Below, one piece after another: positions 50,383-59,801 of a DNA stretch of 64,000 nucleotides. Source of the DNA: Nocardia sp. SYP-A9097 (GTDB lineage: Bacteria; Actinomycetota; Actinomycetes; Mycobacteriales; Mycobacteriaceae). Each line of letters starts with the position of its first letter. Positions within the stretch are counted from its first letter, which is position 1. The stretch spans positions 1-64,000 of the forward strand of contig NZ_WJIC01000019.1 of NCBI RefSeq assembly GCF_009649815.1. The letters run 5' to 3'. A program made the translations under genes and the position numbers. The notes below the pieces were generated by a model. It was not told the origin of the DNA. It saw only the letters and a program-made list of their open reading frames with translations, and ran no database searches.

Positions 50383-53250
50383 TTGTTGAGGTTCGCACTC
50401 TTGGGCGAGGTCCGCGCTTGGCGCGGGGACACACCCCTGGACCTGGGTCCGCCACAGCGGCGGGCCGTACTGGTGGCATTGCTGCTGCGCGAGGGCAAGG
50501 CGGTGACGGCCGCCGAACTCGTGGAAGGCATTTGGGGCCAGGCGCCGGTGCCGCGCGCGGTGTCGGCGCTGCGCACGCATGTGGCCAAGCTGCGCCGCGA
50601 GCTGGAACCGGACCGGCTCAGCCGCGCACCCGCCGGCCTGCTGGTCTCCATCGGGGACGGGTACGCGCTGCGAATTCCCGACCTGCGCACCGATATCGGC
50701 GAGGTCGAGCAGCGGGTGAATACGGCCGCGCTGATTCGCGATGACGATCCGTCCGCCGCCCGCGAAACCCTGCTCACCGCGCTCGCGCACTGGCAGGGCG
50801 CGGCGCTGGGCGCACTGCCCGGCCCCTTCGCCGAACGGCAGCGTGCCCGGCTCGAACAGTGGCGGCTCAGCATTCTCGAGGACCGGCTCGCCCTCGATAT
50901 CGAGACCGGGTACAGCGCCGAGGCAGTCACCGAAACCGGTCCGCTCATCGAGGAACATCCACTGCGCGAACGCTTTCGCACCCTGCGCATGACCGCGCTC
51001 TACCACTGCGGCCGGCAGGCCGAGGCGCTCGAGGAGTACGCCCGCGCCCGGCACGCGCTGGTCGAGGGCATCGGCGTGGAACCCGGACCCGAGCTCAGCG
51101 CCGTGCACGCCCGTATCCTGCGCGCCGAACTACCCCCGGTGCACCGCCCGGGCCGCGATCGCACCCCGGCCCAATTACCGCCCGACATAGCGGATTTCAC
51201 CGGCCGCTCACGGCTGGCCGAGGAGATCGCCAACCAGCTCACCGGCGACGACAGCGCGGTCGCGATTTCCGCCGTCGGGGGTATGGGTGGCGTCGGAAAG
51301 ACCACGCTCGCACTGCATATCGCGCATCGGGTGCGCGACCGCTTCCCGGGCGGGCAACTGTATGTGAACCTGCGCGGCGTGGACGCCGAGCCCATGTCGC
51401 CTTGTGACGCACTGGGCGGCTTCCTGCGCGCCCTCGGCGTCGCGGAGAGCGAAATCCCCCGCACCGTCGACGATCGGGCAGCGCATTTGCGAACCCTGGT
51501 GTCCGACAGGCGAATTCTGATGATCCTCGACAATGCGAAGGACAGCGCGCAGGTGCGGCAGCTGATGCCAGGCACCCCCGGCACCGCTGTCCTGATTACC
51601 AGCCGGTCCGCGCTCACCGAACTGCCGGCCGTGCGCCGCACCCGCCTCGACGTGCTCGAACCCGGCGAGGCAATGACCCTGCTCACCCGCATTCTCGGCA
51701 CGGAAAGGGTTGCGGCCGAACAGGATGCGGCGCAGCGGGTAATCGCACTCTGCGCCCGCCTCCCATTGGCCGTGCGCATTGTGGGCGCGCGCCTGGCCGT
51801 GCGCCCGCAGTGGACCATCACCGCGATGGCGACCCGGCTGGCCGACGAGAGCAGGCGACTCGATGTCCTGCGCACCGGCGAACTCACCGTCGAGGCGGTA
51901 TTCCACCTCGGTTACGGACAGCTGAATCCCGAGCAGGCCAGGGCCTTTCGCACGCTGGCCCGCGCCGAGGTGCCGGATCTGCCGGCCGATGCCGCCGCCG
52001 CGATCCTGAATGTGCCTGTCGCACAGGCCGAATACCTGTGCGAGGCGCTGGTCGATCTGAGCCTGTTGGAAACCACCGCGCCCGGCCGCTACCACTTCCA
52101 TGATCTGCTGCGCCTTTTCGCGCGGCGCCAGCCCGGCGACGACGAGGCGCAGGTGCTCGCCCGCCTGCTCGACTACTACCTGGCCAGCGGTAAGAACATG
52201 CTCAGCGCCATCGACTATAGCAACACCACTCGGCTGCTGGTGCCCACCACGGTGCCCGGCCACGCCTTCACCAGCGGCGCGGATGGTCAGCGCTGGCACG
52301 ATATCGAGCGTCCGGTGGTCATTGCCATGCACCGGCAAGCCGCTCGAATCGGCGGGCCGACAGTGGCTTTGGCCGCGGATCTGGCCTGGGTGCTGGCCGA
52401 GGTCATGGACGGCGGCAATGGCGCAGGCGAACTCGCCGATGCCCTGAAGGCATTGCTACATACCGCGATTCAGGAGCAGGACAGCGACAGTGTGCGCAGA
52501 CTGCGGACCGCCCTGGGCGCGATCATGCAGGTCGGTCTGGGCGAGGTCGAGGCGAGTCTGGAGTTCCTGCAAGCCATTTCACCGCCGGTCGACGACGCGA
52601 GCCGCCGGCTCCAGGTCTTGGCCGAACTGCTGCTCGGTATCGCGGACCGCCGACTCGGCAATACCAAGGATTCGCATCGGCACTACGCGAACGCGGTCGC
52701 CCTCACCCGCGCGCTGGGCGATCGATCCATGGAGGCTTGGATTCTCGCCCTCGCCACCCGCACGCTCTGCGAATCGGGGCAGTACGAGGAGGCGATCGCG
52801 GTAGCCGAACGCGCCATCGAGATGGCCCGCGAATGCTCCAACTCGGTCGCCCTCGGCTGGGCCCACCACGAATTGGCCGCCACCCATTCGCTGCTCGGCG
52901 ACCACGAGCGGGCACTGCGACTCGGTGAGGAGGCCGTCGGCATTGCTCGGCGGAACGGCGTCCGGCTCTGGGAGGGCTGGGCCTGCACCCGGCTGGCCCA
53001 AATCCATTTGCGCGCTGGCCGTGCCCGCGCCGCCGAAGACGAATCGGCGCGCGCCCTGGACCTGCTCAGCATGGCCGCCGACCCGATCGATCGAGCCCGC
53101 GCCCTGGCCCTGCACGCCGCCGCCATCGCCGCCCGCGGCGATACCGCAACGGCCGCACGCGAACTCGCCGACGCCACCGAAACCTTCCACCGCGCCGGCC
53201 TACCCGCACCCACCCTCACCAGCCTCTTCTCCCCCGGCCCGACAATTTAG
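50383..53250 (+). CDS. AfsR/SARP-type regulator with NB-ARC and TPR domains
   Basis: A 955-residue regulator. Domain order: OmpR-like winged helix (1-95, LRFALLGEVRAWRGD, AVSALRTHVAKLRREL), bacterial transcriptional activation domain (95-245), NB-ARC ATPase (about 265-520, P-loop GGMGGVGKTTLALH, LMILDNAKD) and C-terminal TPR-like repeats (about 680-940). Such proteins activate specialised metabolite genes. TTG start (50383 or 50386) behind GGGGAGG. No biosynthetic cluster lies next to it. Confidence 0.92.
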   Translation: MLRFALLGEVRAWRGDTPLDLGPPQRRAVLVALLLREGKAVTAAELVEGIWGQAPVPRAVSALRTHVAKLRRELEPDRLSRAPAGLLVSIGDGYALRIPDLRTDIGEVEQRVNTAALIRDDDPSAARETLLTALAHWQGAALGALPGPFAERQRARLEQWRLSILEDRLALDIETGYSAEAVTETGPLIEEHPLRERFRTLRMTALYHCGRQAEALEEYARARHALVEGIGVEPGPELSAVHARILRAELPPVHRPGRDRTPAQLPPDIADFTGRSRLAEEIANQLTGDDSAVAISAVGGMGGVGKTTLALHIAHRVRDRFPGGQLYVNLRGVDAEPMSPCDALGGFLRALGVAESEIPRTVDDRAAHLRTLVSDRRILMILDNAKDSAQVRQLMPGTPGTAVLITSRSALTELPAVRRTRLDVLEPGEAMTLLTRILGTERVAAEQDAAQRVIALCARLPLAVRIVGARLAVRPQWTITAMATRLADESRRLDVLRTGELTVEAVFHLGYGQLNPEQARAFRTLARAEVPDLPADAAAAILNVPVAQAEYLCEALVDLSLLETTAPGRYHFHDLLRLFARRQPGDDEAQVLARLLDYYLASGKNMLSAIDYSNTTRLLVPTTVPGHAFTSGADGQRWHDIERPVVIAMHRQAARIGGPTVALAADLAWVLAEVMDGGNGAGELADALKALLHTAIQEQDSDSVRRLRTALGAIMQVGLGEVEASLEFLQAISPPVDDASRRLQVLAELLLGIADRRLGNTKDSHRHYANAVALTRALGDRSMEAWILALATRTLCESGQYEEAIAVAERAIEMARECSNSVALGWAHHELAATHSLLGDHERALRLGEEAVGIARRNGVRLWEGWACTRLAQIHLRAGRARAAEDESARALDLLSMAADPIDRARALALHAAAIAARGDTATAARELADATETFHRAGLPAPTLTSLFSPGPTI

Positions 53251-53425
53251 CGAAAACATGCATGTCCGCGGGACCACCGCGATCGTGTCGCCTAGTATTG
53301 CCCGCAGTTTCGCCGAGAGTTTGCTCCGTCATCTCTGACCGCTCTGCCATCTGCACTGCGTTTGTGAGCATCGAAGTTTCTGAGCACCGAACCTGTTGTC
53401 CGTGATCGGCGATGAAGGCGGGCCC

Positions 53426-54589
53426 GTGGGCATTCAGCAACATAAGACGCTGGTATCGAATATCGCGCTGGTGAGCTGTTTGCTCGCTGGCGGGAGCTAT
53501 CTGCTGATCGATGTGGCGCGGGTGCGGCCCGGAGGCAGCTATTCGGTCACCGTACAGCTGGACAAATCCGGCGGGGTGCAGCCCGGGAATGATGTCACCT
53601 GGCGCGGGTATCGGGTCGGCAAGGTGAAGTCGGTATCGATCATCGACAGCGGGACGCAGGTGGCGGCGGTCGCGGAAATCGAGGACAAGTACCGGATTCC
53701 GGCCGATACCGGTATCGCCGTGGCGGCGCTGTCGGGGGTGGGTGAGCAGTACATCGACTTCCGGCCGAACTCCGAGGGCGCGCCGTATCTGAAGGACGGG
53801 CAGGTAATCCTGTTCGACACCGAGCGAATCAGCACGCCGCTGCCGGTGTGGGAGGCATTGACCGACACCCATGACCTACTCGCCCAGATCGATCCGGACA
53901 AGATGAATACCATTCTGTCCGAGCTCGATACCGCGCTCAGCGGCGGACCCGATCAGCTGCGGCATCTGGTCGAGGGCTTCAGCCTGGCCACCAATGGGCT
54001 CGACAATCTGCTGCCGCAGACCACGAGCCTCATCGAGAATCTGCAGGCCATCGCGGGTACCTCCGCGCACGCGCAACCGGATCTGGGCACGCTGACCCGC
54101 AATTCGGGTCTGCTCATCGACCAGGTGAATGCCGCCAATACCGAACTGCGCAAGGTGCTGGACCGCGCGCCGGAGCAGCTGGCGGTCATGGACGCGCTCC
54201 TGGATCGCAATCAGGATCCGATCCAGAGTCTGTTGACCAATATGTCCGCTATGGTGCGGGCCGCGTTGCTGCGTACTCCCGCACTGCGCGCTCTGTTTCC
54301 GGCGCTGGTGGTCGGCACGGCGGCCATGGGTGTGCCCGCGCATGACGGCGAGTTCTACACAATTGTCGATGTCTGGCCGCGCCCGTGGTGCCTGTACAAG
54401 ACGAAATCGACACCGCAATACGTGGTGCAGGACGACACCGTGTTTCGCTGGACCTACTGCGAGAATCCGCCACCGGAACAGCAGATTCGCGGCTCCTCGA
54501 ATGCCCCGAGACCGGACATTCCGAACAATGGTGCGCAAATGCCCACGTGGGCCGACCCGAATGAGCGCACGCTGCCACCCGTTCGATGA
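53426..54589 (+). CDS. Orphan Mce-family (MlaD-domain) protein
   Basis: About 387 residues. One N-terminal membrane helix (LVSNIALVSCLLAGGSYLLI), then the MCE domain (PGGSYSVTVQLDKSGGVQPGNDVTWRGYRVGKV split by usual turns), then a long helical region (about 140-300) and a C-terminal tail with four Cys/Trp-rich positions. In complete systems six such proteins form a lipid-transfer tube with YrbE permeases; here only one gene is present. GTG 53426 is preferred; the frame is open to 53396. Confidence 0.88.
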   Translation: MGIQQHKTLVSNIALVSCLLAGGSYLLIDVARVRPGGSYSVTVQLDKSGGVQPGNDVTWRGYRVGKVKSVSIIDSGTQVAAVAEIEDKYRIPADTGIAVAALSGVGEQYIDFRPNSEGAPYLKDGQVILFDTERISTPLPVWEALTDTHDLLAQIDPDKMNTILSELDTALSGGPDQLRHLVEGFSLATNGLDNLLPQTTSLIENLQAIAGTSAHAQPDLGTLTRNSGLLIDQVNAANTELRKVLDRAPEQLAVMDALLDRNQDPIQSLLTNMSAMVRAALLRTPALRALFPALVVGTAAMGVPAHDGEFYTIVDVWPRPWCLYKTKSTPQYVVQDDTVFRWTYCENPPPEQQIRGSSNAPRPDIPNNGAQMPTWADPNERTLPPVR

Positions 54590-54748
54590 ATTCCCCCAGC
54601 GTGTCGGCACGCCCGGCCGGGGTTTATCCCGCGAATCTCGGTGCGCACCGCGCAGAATGATCATTTGCACGAAACGAATAGAGATGTCCCTTCGCCCTGC
54701 AGGCGAGAACACCGGGTGGCGGGCAAGGCTAGAGAGGTCAGTGACTCG

Positions 54749-55252
54749 ATGATGAGCAAGTGTTCCCTCGGCTCGGCAATGCGGTCCCTCGTCTTCGCGG
54801 GCGTGGCCGTCGGCATGGCAGCCGCTCCGGCGCAGGCCGAACCACTGTGGCCCGGCGGACCCGATGTGCCGGGCGTTCCGTCGATCATCCCGGCCCAGCC
54901 GGTCACCGCCCCCTGCTCCGATCAGGCGCGTGCCTGCCTGCGGCTGGGGACCAATGAAGCATGGTTGATGGACAATGGCAAGGTCGTCTTCGGCCCCACG
55001 CCGATATCGCACGGCATGCCCGGATTCGAGACGCCGCCGGGATTCTTCCACGTGGCCTTCAAACGGCCGTTCCACTGGAGCACCATGCATCAGGCGCCGA
55101 TGGAGTACGCCATCTTCTTCAATGGGGATATTGCATTCCATATCGGACCGGTGGACAAGAAGTCGCACGGCTGTATTCGCATGACGCCCGATGGGGCCAA
55201 GGCGTTCTTCAATTATCTCAATACCGGTGATGCTGTCGAGGTCGTCCCCTAG
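54749..55252 (+). CDS. L,D-transpeptidase (YkuD-domain) secreted protein
   Basis: About 167 residues. ATG 54749 follows AGAGAGG and gives a signal peptide ending AAPAQAEP. The YkuD-type catalytic motif is HIGPVDKKSHGCIRMT with the His and nucleophilic Cys. It cross-links peptidoglycan stems through 3-3 bonds or anchors proteins. It is shorter than the major mycobacterial LdtMt2 type and lacks immunoglobulin-like domains. Confidence 0.9.
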   Translation: MMSKCSLGSAMRSLVFAGVAVGMAAAPAQAEPLWPGGPDVPGVPSIIPAQPVTAPCSDQARACLRLGTNEAWLMDNGKVVFGPTPISHGMPGFETPPGFFHVAFKRPFHWSTMHQAPMEYAIFFNGDIAFHIGPVDKKSHGCIRMTPDGAKAFFNYLNTGDAVEVVP

Positions 55253-55277
55253 TTTCGACCGGGCATCGAATTGGACC

Positions 55278-55311
55278 GGCCCCCTTCCGGATTGGCGGAA
55301 GGGGGCCTCGT
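55278..55311 (+). terminator. Rho-independent terminator after the transpeptidase gene
   Basis: ggcccccttccg, loop gattgg, cggaagggggcc, then tcgtttt. Perfect 12-bp stem with T run. Confidence 0.88.
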
Positions 55312-55323
55312 TTTGTCCCGCGG

Positions 55324-55719
55324 TCACTCCTCGCAGTTGTGGTAGGACGCGATGGCCCAGCCCGTGACGCCGCGGGTCAGCACCCAGGTGGCCAGGACCC
55401 AGCGGTTCGGCTCGGTCTGGCCCGCGAGCAGCACGCCGCTACGGCTCACCACGATCGCGGTGTCCGGGGACGGAAAGCGCACGGTCAGTGGCTCATCCAG
55501 GACGGACGAACCCTTCAGCGGGCCGGCGAAACCGGCGGCGAAGCGGGCGCGCACGGCCTCCCGGCCATCGCTCAGTGAGCCCGGAAGGATCGAGGTCGAC
55601 TCCTCGATATAGCTCGCGACCAGGGCATCGGCGTCATTGTCGGCCCAGGCGCGGTAGACGTCATTGAGCACATCCAGCACGGCGGTGCGTTCGGTGGCCT
55701 GTACGGCGGTGTCGTTCAT
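55324..55719 (-). CDS. SgcJ/EcaC-type NTF2-like protein divergent from an ECF sigma factor
   Basis: A 131-residue protein with VYRAWADNDADALVASYIEESTSILPG and RWVLATWVLTRGVTGWAIASYHNC, the DUF4440/SgcJ form of the NTF2-like fold. No defined reaction. Its start faces the ECF sigma factor gene 98 nt away. Confidence 0.88.
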   Translation of the reverse strand: MNDTAVQATERTAVLDVLNDVYRAWADNDADALVASYIEESTSILPGSLSDGREAVRARFAAGFAGPLKGSSVLDEPLTVRFPSPDTAIVVSRSGVLLAGQTEPNRWVLATWVLTRGVTGWAIASYHNCEE

Positions 55720-55817
55720 GATGATCCCTCCTGGAAATTCTCGCCGCCGGATCAGCGGCTCACGAGTACCTACCGGCGGTGACCCGGATCGTCATCGGTA
55801 TGGCGTAGAAAAGATGA

Positions 55818-56768
55818 GTGGCCGACGAATTCACCGCTCGCACCGACCCGCACCGGCGGGAATTACTGGCGCACTGCTACCGCATGCTCGGGTCTGTACA
55901 CGATGCCGAGGACCTGGTGCAGGAGACACTGTTGCGGGCCTGGCGGGCCCGGGACAGTTATGACGAGAGCCGCGCGTCCATGCGCACATGGCTGTATCGA
56001 ATCGCCACCAACGCCTGCCTGACCGCTCTGGAACAGCGGACGCGGCGGCCACTGCCCGCCGGGCTCGGCGGTCCGCCCGGGGACGATCCGCGTGAGGCGC
56101 TGGTGCACGGCGGCGAAGTGCCCTGGCTGCAACCGATTCCGGACGCGCTCATCGGCGATCCGGCGGAAGTGGCCGCGGCACAGGGCAGTCTGCGACTGGC
56201 GCTGGTCGCGGCCATGCAGCAGCTACCCGCGCGGCAGCGGGCGGTGCTGGTGCTGCGCGAGGCCCTGGACTGGCCGCCCGGGCAGATCGCACAGGCCCTG
56301 GAGATGACGCCGGCGGCGGTCAACAGCGCGCTGCAGCGGGCACGGAAGACGCTGTCCACGAACGGTATTCATGAGGACGATGTCACCGAACCGGCCGAGC
56401 AGCGCGCCGTGGTCGACCGGTATCTCGACGCCTTCCGGGATGCGGATCTGGCGGCCCTGGAGAAGTTGCTCGCCGATGACGTGATCATGGAGATGCCGCC
56501 GTTCCTCAATTGGTTCCGGGGGCGCGCCGACTACATCGGCTTCATGGCCAGGGTCTTCGACACGCGCGGCACCGATTGGCGCACCATTCCCGTCGCGGCG
56601 AACGGCCAGCCCGCGGCCGCCGCGTACGCCCGCGACGAAGCGGGCAACTACGTTCTGCACACACTCCAAATATTCACTCTCACAGGCAATTTGATCACCC
56701 GCCTGACCGTCGTCCAAGATGCGGAGGTATTCGAACTCTTCAAGCTGCCGGCCGTCCTACCCGAGTAA
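55818..56768 (+). CDS. ECF sigma factor with C-terminal SnoaL-like domain (SigG-like)
   Basis: A 316-residue sigma factor. Region 2: LAHCYRMLGSVHDAEDLVQETLLRAW, region 4: LPARQRAVLVLREALDWPPGQIAQALEM, then a C-terminal NTF2-like domain (VVDRYLDAFRDADLAALEKLLADD...). This matches the SigG/SigX5-like group in mycobacteria and nocardiae. GTG 55818. Its 3' end overlaps the convergent LuxR gene by 12 nt. Confidence 0.92.
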   Translation: MADEFTARTDPHRRELLAHCYRMLGSVHDAEDLVQETLLRAWRARDSYDESRASMRTWLYRIATNACLTALEQRTRRPLPAGLGGPPGDDPREALVHGGEVPWLQPIPDALIGDPAEVAAAQGSLRLALVAAMQQLPARQRAVLVLREALDWPPGQIAQALEMTPAAVNSALQRARKTLSTNGIHEDDVTEPAEQRAVVDRYLDAFRDADLAALEKLLADDVIMEMPPFLNWFRGRADYIGFMARVFDTRGTDWRTIPVAANGQPAAAAYARDEAGNYVLHTLQIFTLTGNLITRLTVVQDAEVFELFKLPAVLPE

Positions 56769-59738
56769 CCCGTGCTCATGGGCGAAGGCGGCCGCCTCCG
56801 TGCGGCTCGCCACCCCGAGCTTGGTAAGAATGCGCGAGACATGCACCCCCGCGGTATTCGCACTGATGAACAACTCCCCCGCCAACCCCCGATTACTCAA
56901 CCCCTCGGCCACCAACCGCAACACCTCAACCTCTCGCGCCGTCAGCCCGAAACTCCCGGAAGCACTACCACCCCGCGCTTTCAGCTCCGCACCGCCGGAA
57001 GTACTACCGCCACGTGCCTTGTGCTCCACACCGCCTGACCCATCCAGCGAAATACGCGCCCGCTCGGCCAGCCTCGCGGCGGAACCGACGAGCGGCTCCG
57101 CGCCCAGCCCGGCGGCCAACTCCGCGCCCTCCCGCAAGGCGATACCGCAGGCTTCCCGATCCCCTTCCCCCGCATGGCATTCCGCCGCGGCCACCAGACT
57201 CTCCGCCAACTCATAAGGCTGCTCGAGCGCCCGCCACGCCGTCGCCGCCACCTCCCAATCCGCCGCACCACCCGACCGCCAGGCCGAGAACACCGCCCGG
57301 TACGCGAGATCCACCGGCGACGTATACGACAGCGAATCCGCCAGGGCGACTATCTCTTCCACTTCAGGATCCTGCCCAATTCGTGCGGCCAGCACCACCA
57401 CCGGCCACGAGTCATGCGGGTGCGCGGTGAGCATTGCCGCCTGACCCAGCGACCACACCTCAGCCGGCGCGCGGACGGCACTCGCCCGATCACCCAGCGC
57501 CAATGCGATCTCGCCGTGCAGTACATGACACTGCAGCCGATACGCGAGCGCCCATGTTCCATGACCGAGCAGCTCTTCCGCACGCGCCGCCTGTGCCCGC
57601 GCCGAATCCGTATCCCCTTGCGCCAGTGCGATTCTCCCGTAACTCAGCAGCAGGGCTGCCCGACTCAGCTGCGGCAGTTGCTCGAACTGCGCATCGTCCA
57701 CCACCGCACGTGCCTCCGGCCACCGCCCGAGCGCCGTCAACGCCTGCACCCACTTCACCAGCAGAATCGGGGCAGCCTCGGTGAACCGAAAGCTCTCGTG
57801 CGCCACCCGCAACCCCTGCTGCACAACCGAAATGGCGGCCCGGTACTCCCCCGCCGCGTGCAGCACGGCCGATTCCCACGTCACCACATCGAGCAACACT
57901 CGCGGGTCCCCGGCCCGCCCTGCCGCCAGCTGTGCGGCCTCGAAATGCCGCAGCACGATTTCGCGCGCCTGCGCGGTCACCGTGCCCTCAGGCAGGGCGG
58001 CCACGCCGCTGGGTTCGGTCGCGGGGCGGGCGGAGGCGACGAGGCCGAGGTAGGCGTGGGTGCGGGCAATTAGTTGGGGGTCTTTGTGGTGCTCGGCTAT
58101 GGCAAGGGCGGTGGTTGCCGCTTCGGTGGCTGTGTCGATATTTCCGGAGAAGACGCTGGTCAGGGCTAGTTGGGCCAGGGTTTCGGCGCGTTCCAGGGTG
58201 GGTGGTTCGGTGGGGAGCAGGGTTAGGGCGCGGGTGAGGTCGTCGCCGGGGCCGGCGCCGGTGGCTCCGAGTAGGGCGGCTCTGCGGCGGTGTAGGCGGG
58301 CGGCGCGTTCGGGGTCGGCGGTGCTGTCGATCAGGGCGAGAGCCGCACCGGCACTGGCGATTCCGCGTTCGATCGCGCCCGAGGCCGTGGCCGAATCGGT
58401 GAGTTGTTCCAGCACTGCCACTTTCGTGGTGTGCAGGAGCCGGTCTGCGGTGGGTACGCGGTCCCAGAGGTCGAGGACTCGTTCGAGTTGGCGGAGGCGT
58501 TCCGGGGCGGCGGCGGTGGAGGCCGCGGACCAGGAGGCGGTGAGAGCCTGCGGGAGGTCTCCGGCGGCGGCGGAGTGGTGCGCCAATTCGGCGGCGCGGC
58601 CCTGCTGGGAAGGGCTGTCGCGCAGGATGTTCGCGAGGCGGGCGTGCAGTTGGATGCGCTCGGTGGGGAGCATGTCGTCGTAGGTGGCCTGGCGGATGAG
58701 GGCATGCCGGAATTCGTAACCGGAGTCGGTGGTGAGCAGGAGTCCGCGGTCGACGAGTTCGCGCAGGGCTCGGTGCAGTACCTCGGGCTGTTCGTCCTCG
58801 CCGGGCAGGTCGACTGCTTCGGCGAGCAGGTCGTGTCGGATCGGGGAGCCGATGACGGCGGCGAGGCGCAGCACCGTGCGCGCCGGTGGTGTGAGTCCGA
58901 TTTGGAAGCTCAACAGCAGGTCGGTCAGATCGGCGGGGATCTGGTCGGGGGCCTGGCCCAGCGCCTCCACGAAGAGTGGATTGCCGCCACTGCGGTCGAA
59001 AATCTTTGTGATCAACGCGGTTTCGGGCTCGCGGCCGAGCAGGGCGGCCAATTGGCGGCCGACCTCGTACCGGGTCAACGGGTGCAGATCCAGCGTTCGT
59101 ACGCCCGGGTTCCGGCGGAGTTCGGTGATCAATCCGCGCAGCGCTCCCGCATCGGCCGGGCGATAGGTCCCGATCAGCAGCAGCTCACCGTCGGCCAGAT
59201 TGGCGACCAGGAAGGTGAGCAGTTCCCGGCTGGCGTCATCGGCCCAGTGCAGATCCTCCAGGATCAGCAGCACCGGACGGGTCATGGCCAATTGCTCCAG
59301 GACGGTGAGGATTTCACCGAAGAGCCGAATCCGATCCGGTTCCGACGCGGCCGCACCGGTGTGCACAGCGAGCTGCGGCAGCCAGTTCGCCAAGGCGGGG
59401 TGCCGTGGCAGCAGCGCCGCCAGCTCGGCCACGCCGAGTTCGCGCAGCAAACCGCGCAGCACAGCCAGGAATGGCGCGAATGCCATACCGTCGGTACCGA
59501 ATTCGGGGCAGCGGCCGGACAGCACCGTGGTCCCGCGATCCAGTCGCCGGGTGAATTCACCGACCAGGCGGGATTTCCCGAGCCCGGCCTCACCCGCGAT
59601 CAGCACGGTGCGGGTATCGGGATCGCGCATGGCATCCAGGAGCGCCGAGAGTTCGCCGCCACGTCCGATGAGCGCGCTGCTGACGGGAAGATTGACCACG
59701 ACACTGATCATGCCGTGCGGTCGGGTAAAGCGGTTCAC
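56757..59738 (-). CDS. Large LuxR-type (LAL) ATP-binding regulator
   Basis: A 993-residue regulator. N-terminal AAA ATPase with P-loop GEAGLGKSRLV and Walker B LLILEDLHWADD, a long helical repeat middle (about 400-880), and a C-terminal LuxR helix-turn-helix LTAREVEVLRLVAEGLSNRG. Just before the HTH is a linker with a 13-residue motif repeated twice (KARGGS). Start GTG 59738 or ATG 59711. Divergent from the epoxide hydrolase, which may be a target. Confidence 0.92.
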   Translation of the reverse strand: MNRFTRPHGMISVVVNLPVSSALIGRGGELSALLDAMRDPDTRTVLIAGEAGLGKSRLVGEFTRRLDRGTTVLSGRCPEFGTDGMAFAPFLAVLRGLLRELGVAELAALLPRHPALANWLPQLAVHTGAAASEPDRIRLFGEILTVLEQLAMTRPVLLILEDLHWADDASRELLTFLVANLADGELLLIGTYRPADAGALRGLITELRRNPGVRTLDLHPLTRYEVGRQLAALLGREPETALITKIFDRSGGNPLFVEALGQAPDQIPADLTDLLLSFQIGLTPPARTVLRLAAVIGSPIRHDLLAEAVDLPGEDEQPEVLHRALRELVDRGLLLTTDSGYEFRHALIRQATYDDMLPTERIQLHARLANILRDSPSQQGRAAELAHHSAAAGDLPQALTASWSAASTAAAPERLRQLERVLDLWDRVPTADRLLHTTKVAVLEQLTDSATASGAIERGIASAGAALALIDSTADPERAARLHRRRAALLGATGAGPGDDLTRALTLLPTEPPTLERAETLAQLALTSVFSGNIDTATEAATTALAIAEHHKDPQLIARTHAYLGLVASARPATEPSGVAALPEGTVTAQAREIVLRHFEAAQLAAGRAGDPRVLLDVVTWESAVLHAAGEYRAAISVVQQGLRVAHESFRFTEAAPILLVKWVQALTALGRWPEARAVVDDAQFEQLPQLSRAALLLSYGRIALAQGDTDSARAQAARAEELLGHGTWALAYRLQCHVLHGEIALALGDRASAVRAPAEVWSLGQAAMLTAHPHDSWPVVVLAARIGQDPEVEEIVALADSLSYTSPVDLAYRAVFSAWRSGGAADWEVAATAWRALEQPYELAESLVAAAECHAGEGDREACGIALREGAELAAGLGAEPLVGSAARLAERARISLDGSGGVEHKARGGSTSGGAELKARGGSASGSFGLTAREVEVLRLVAEGLSNRGLAGELFISANTAGVHVSRILTKLGVASRTEAAAFAHEHGLLG
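56956..57033 (-). repeat. Tandem 39-bp repeat inside the LuxR-type gene
   Basis: Two in-frame copies of 39 bp (56956-56994 and 56995-57033), agreeing at about 30 positions, encode the (A/V)E(L/H)KARGGS(A/T)SG linker motif. Confidence 0.8.
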
Positions 59739-59801
59739 ACGACGCTGAATAACGAATTCTCATGATGTGGCGGGTGAGTCTTTACCGGCAAAATTTATGT
59801 C

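Noticed and set aside
53426..54589. Complete mce lipid-import operon
   Set aside because: Only one Mce protein is present; no YrbE permeases or other Mce subunits flank it.
50383..54589. Specialised-metabolite gene cluster governed by the AfsR-type regulator
   Set aside because: No polyketide, peptide or terpene synthase genes occur nearby; neighbours are sigma-factor and cell-envelope genes.
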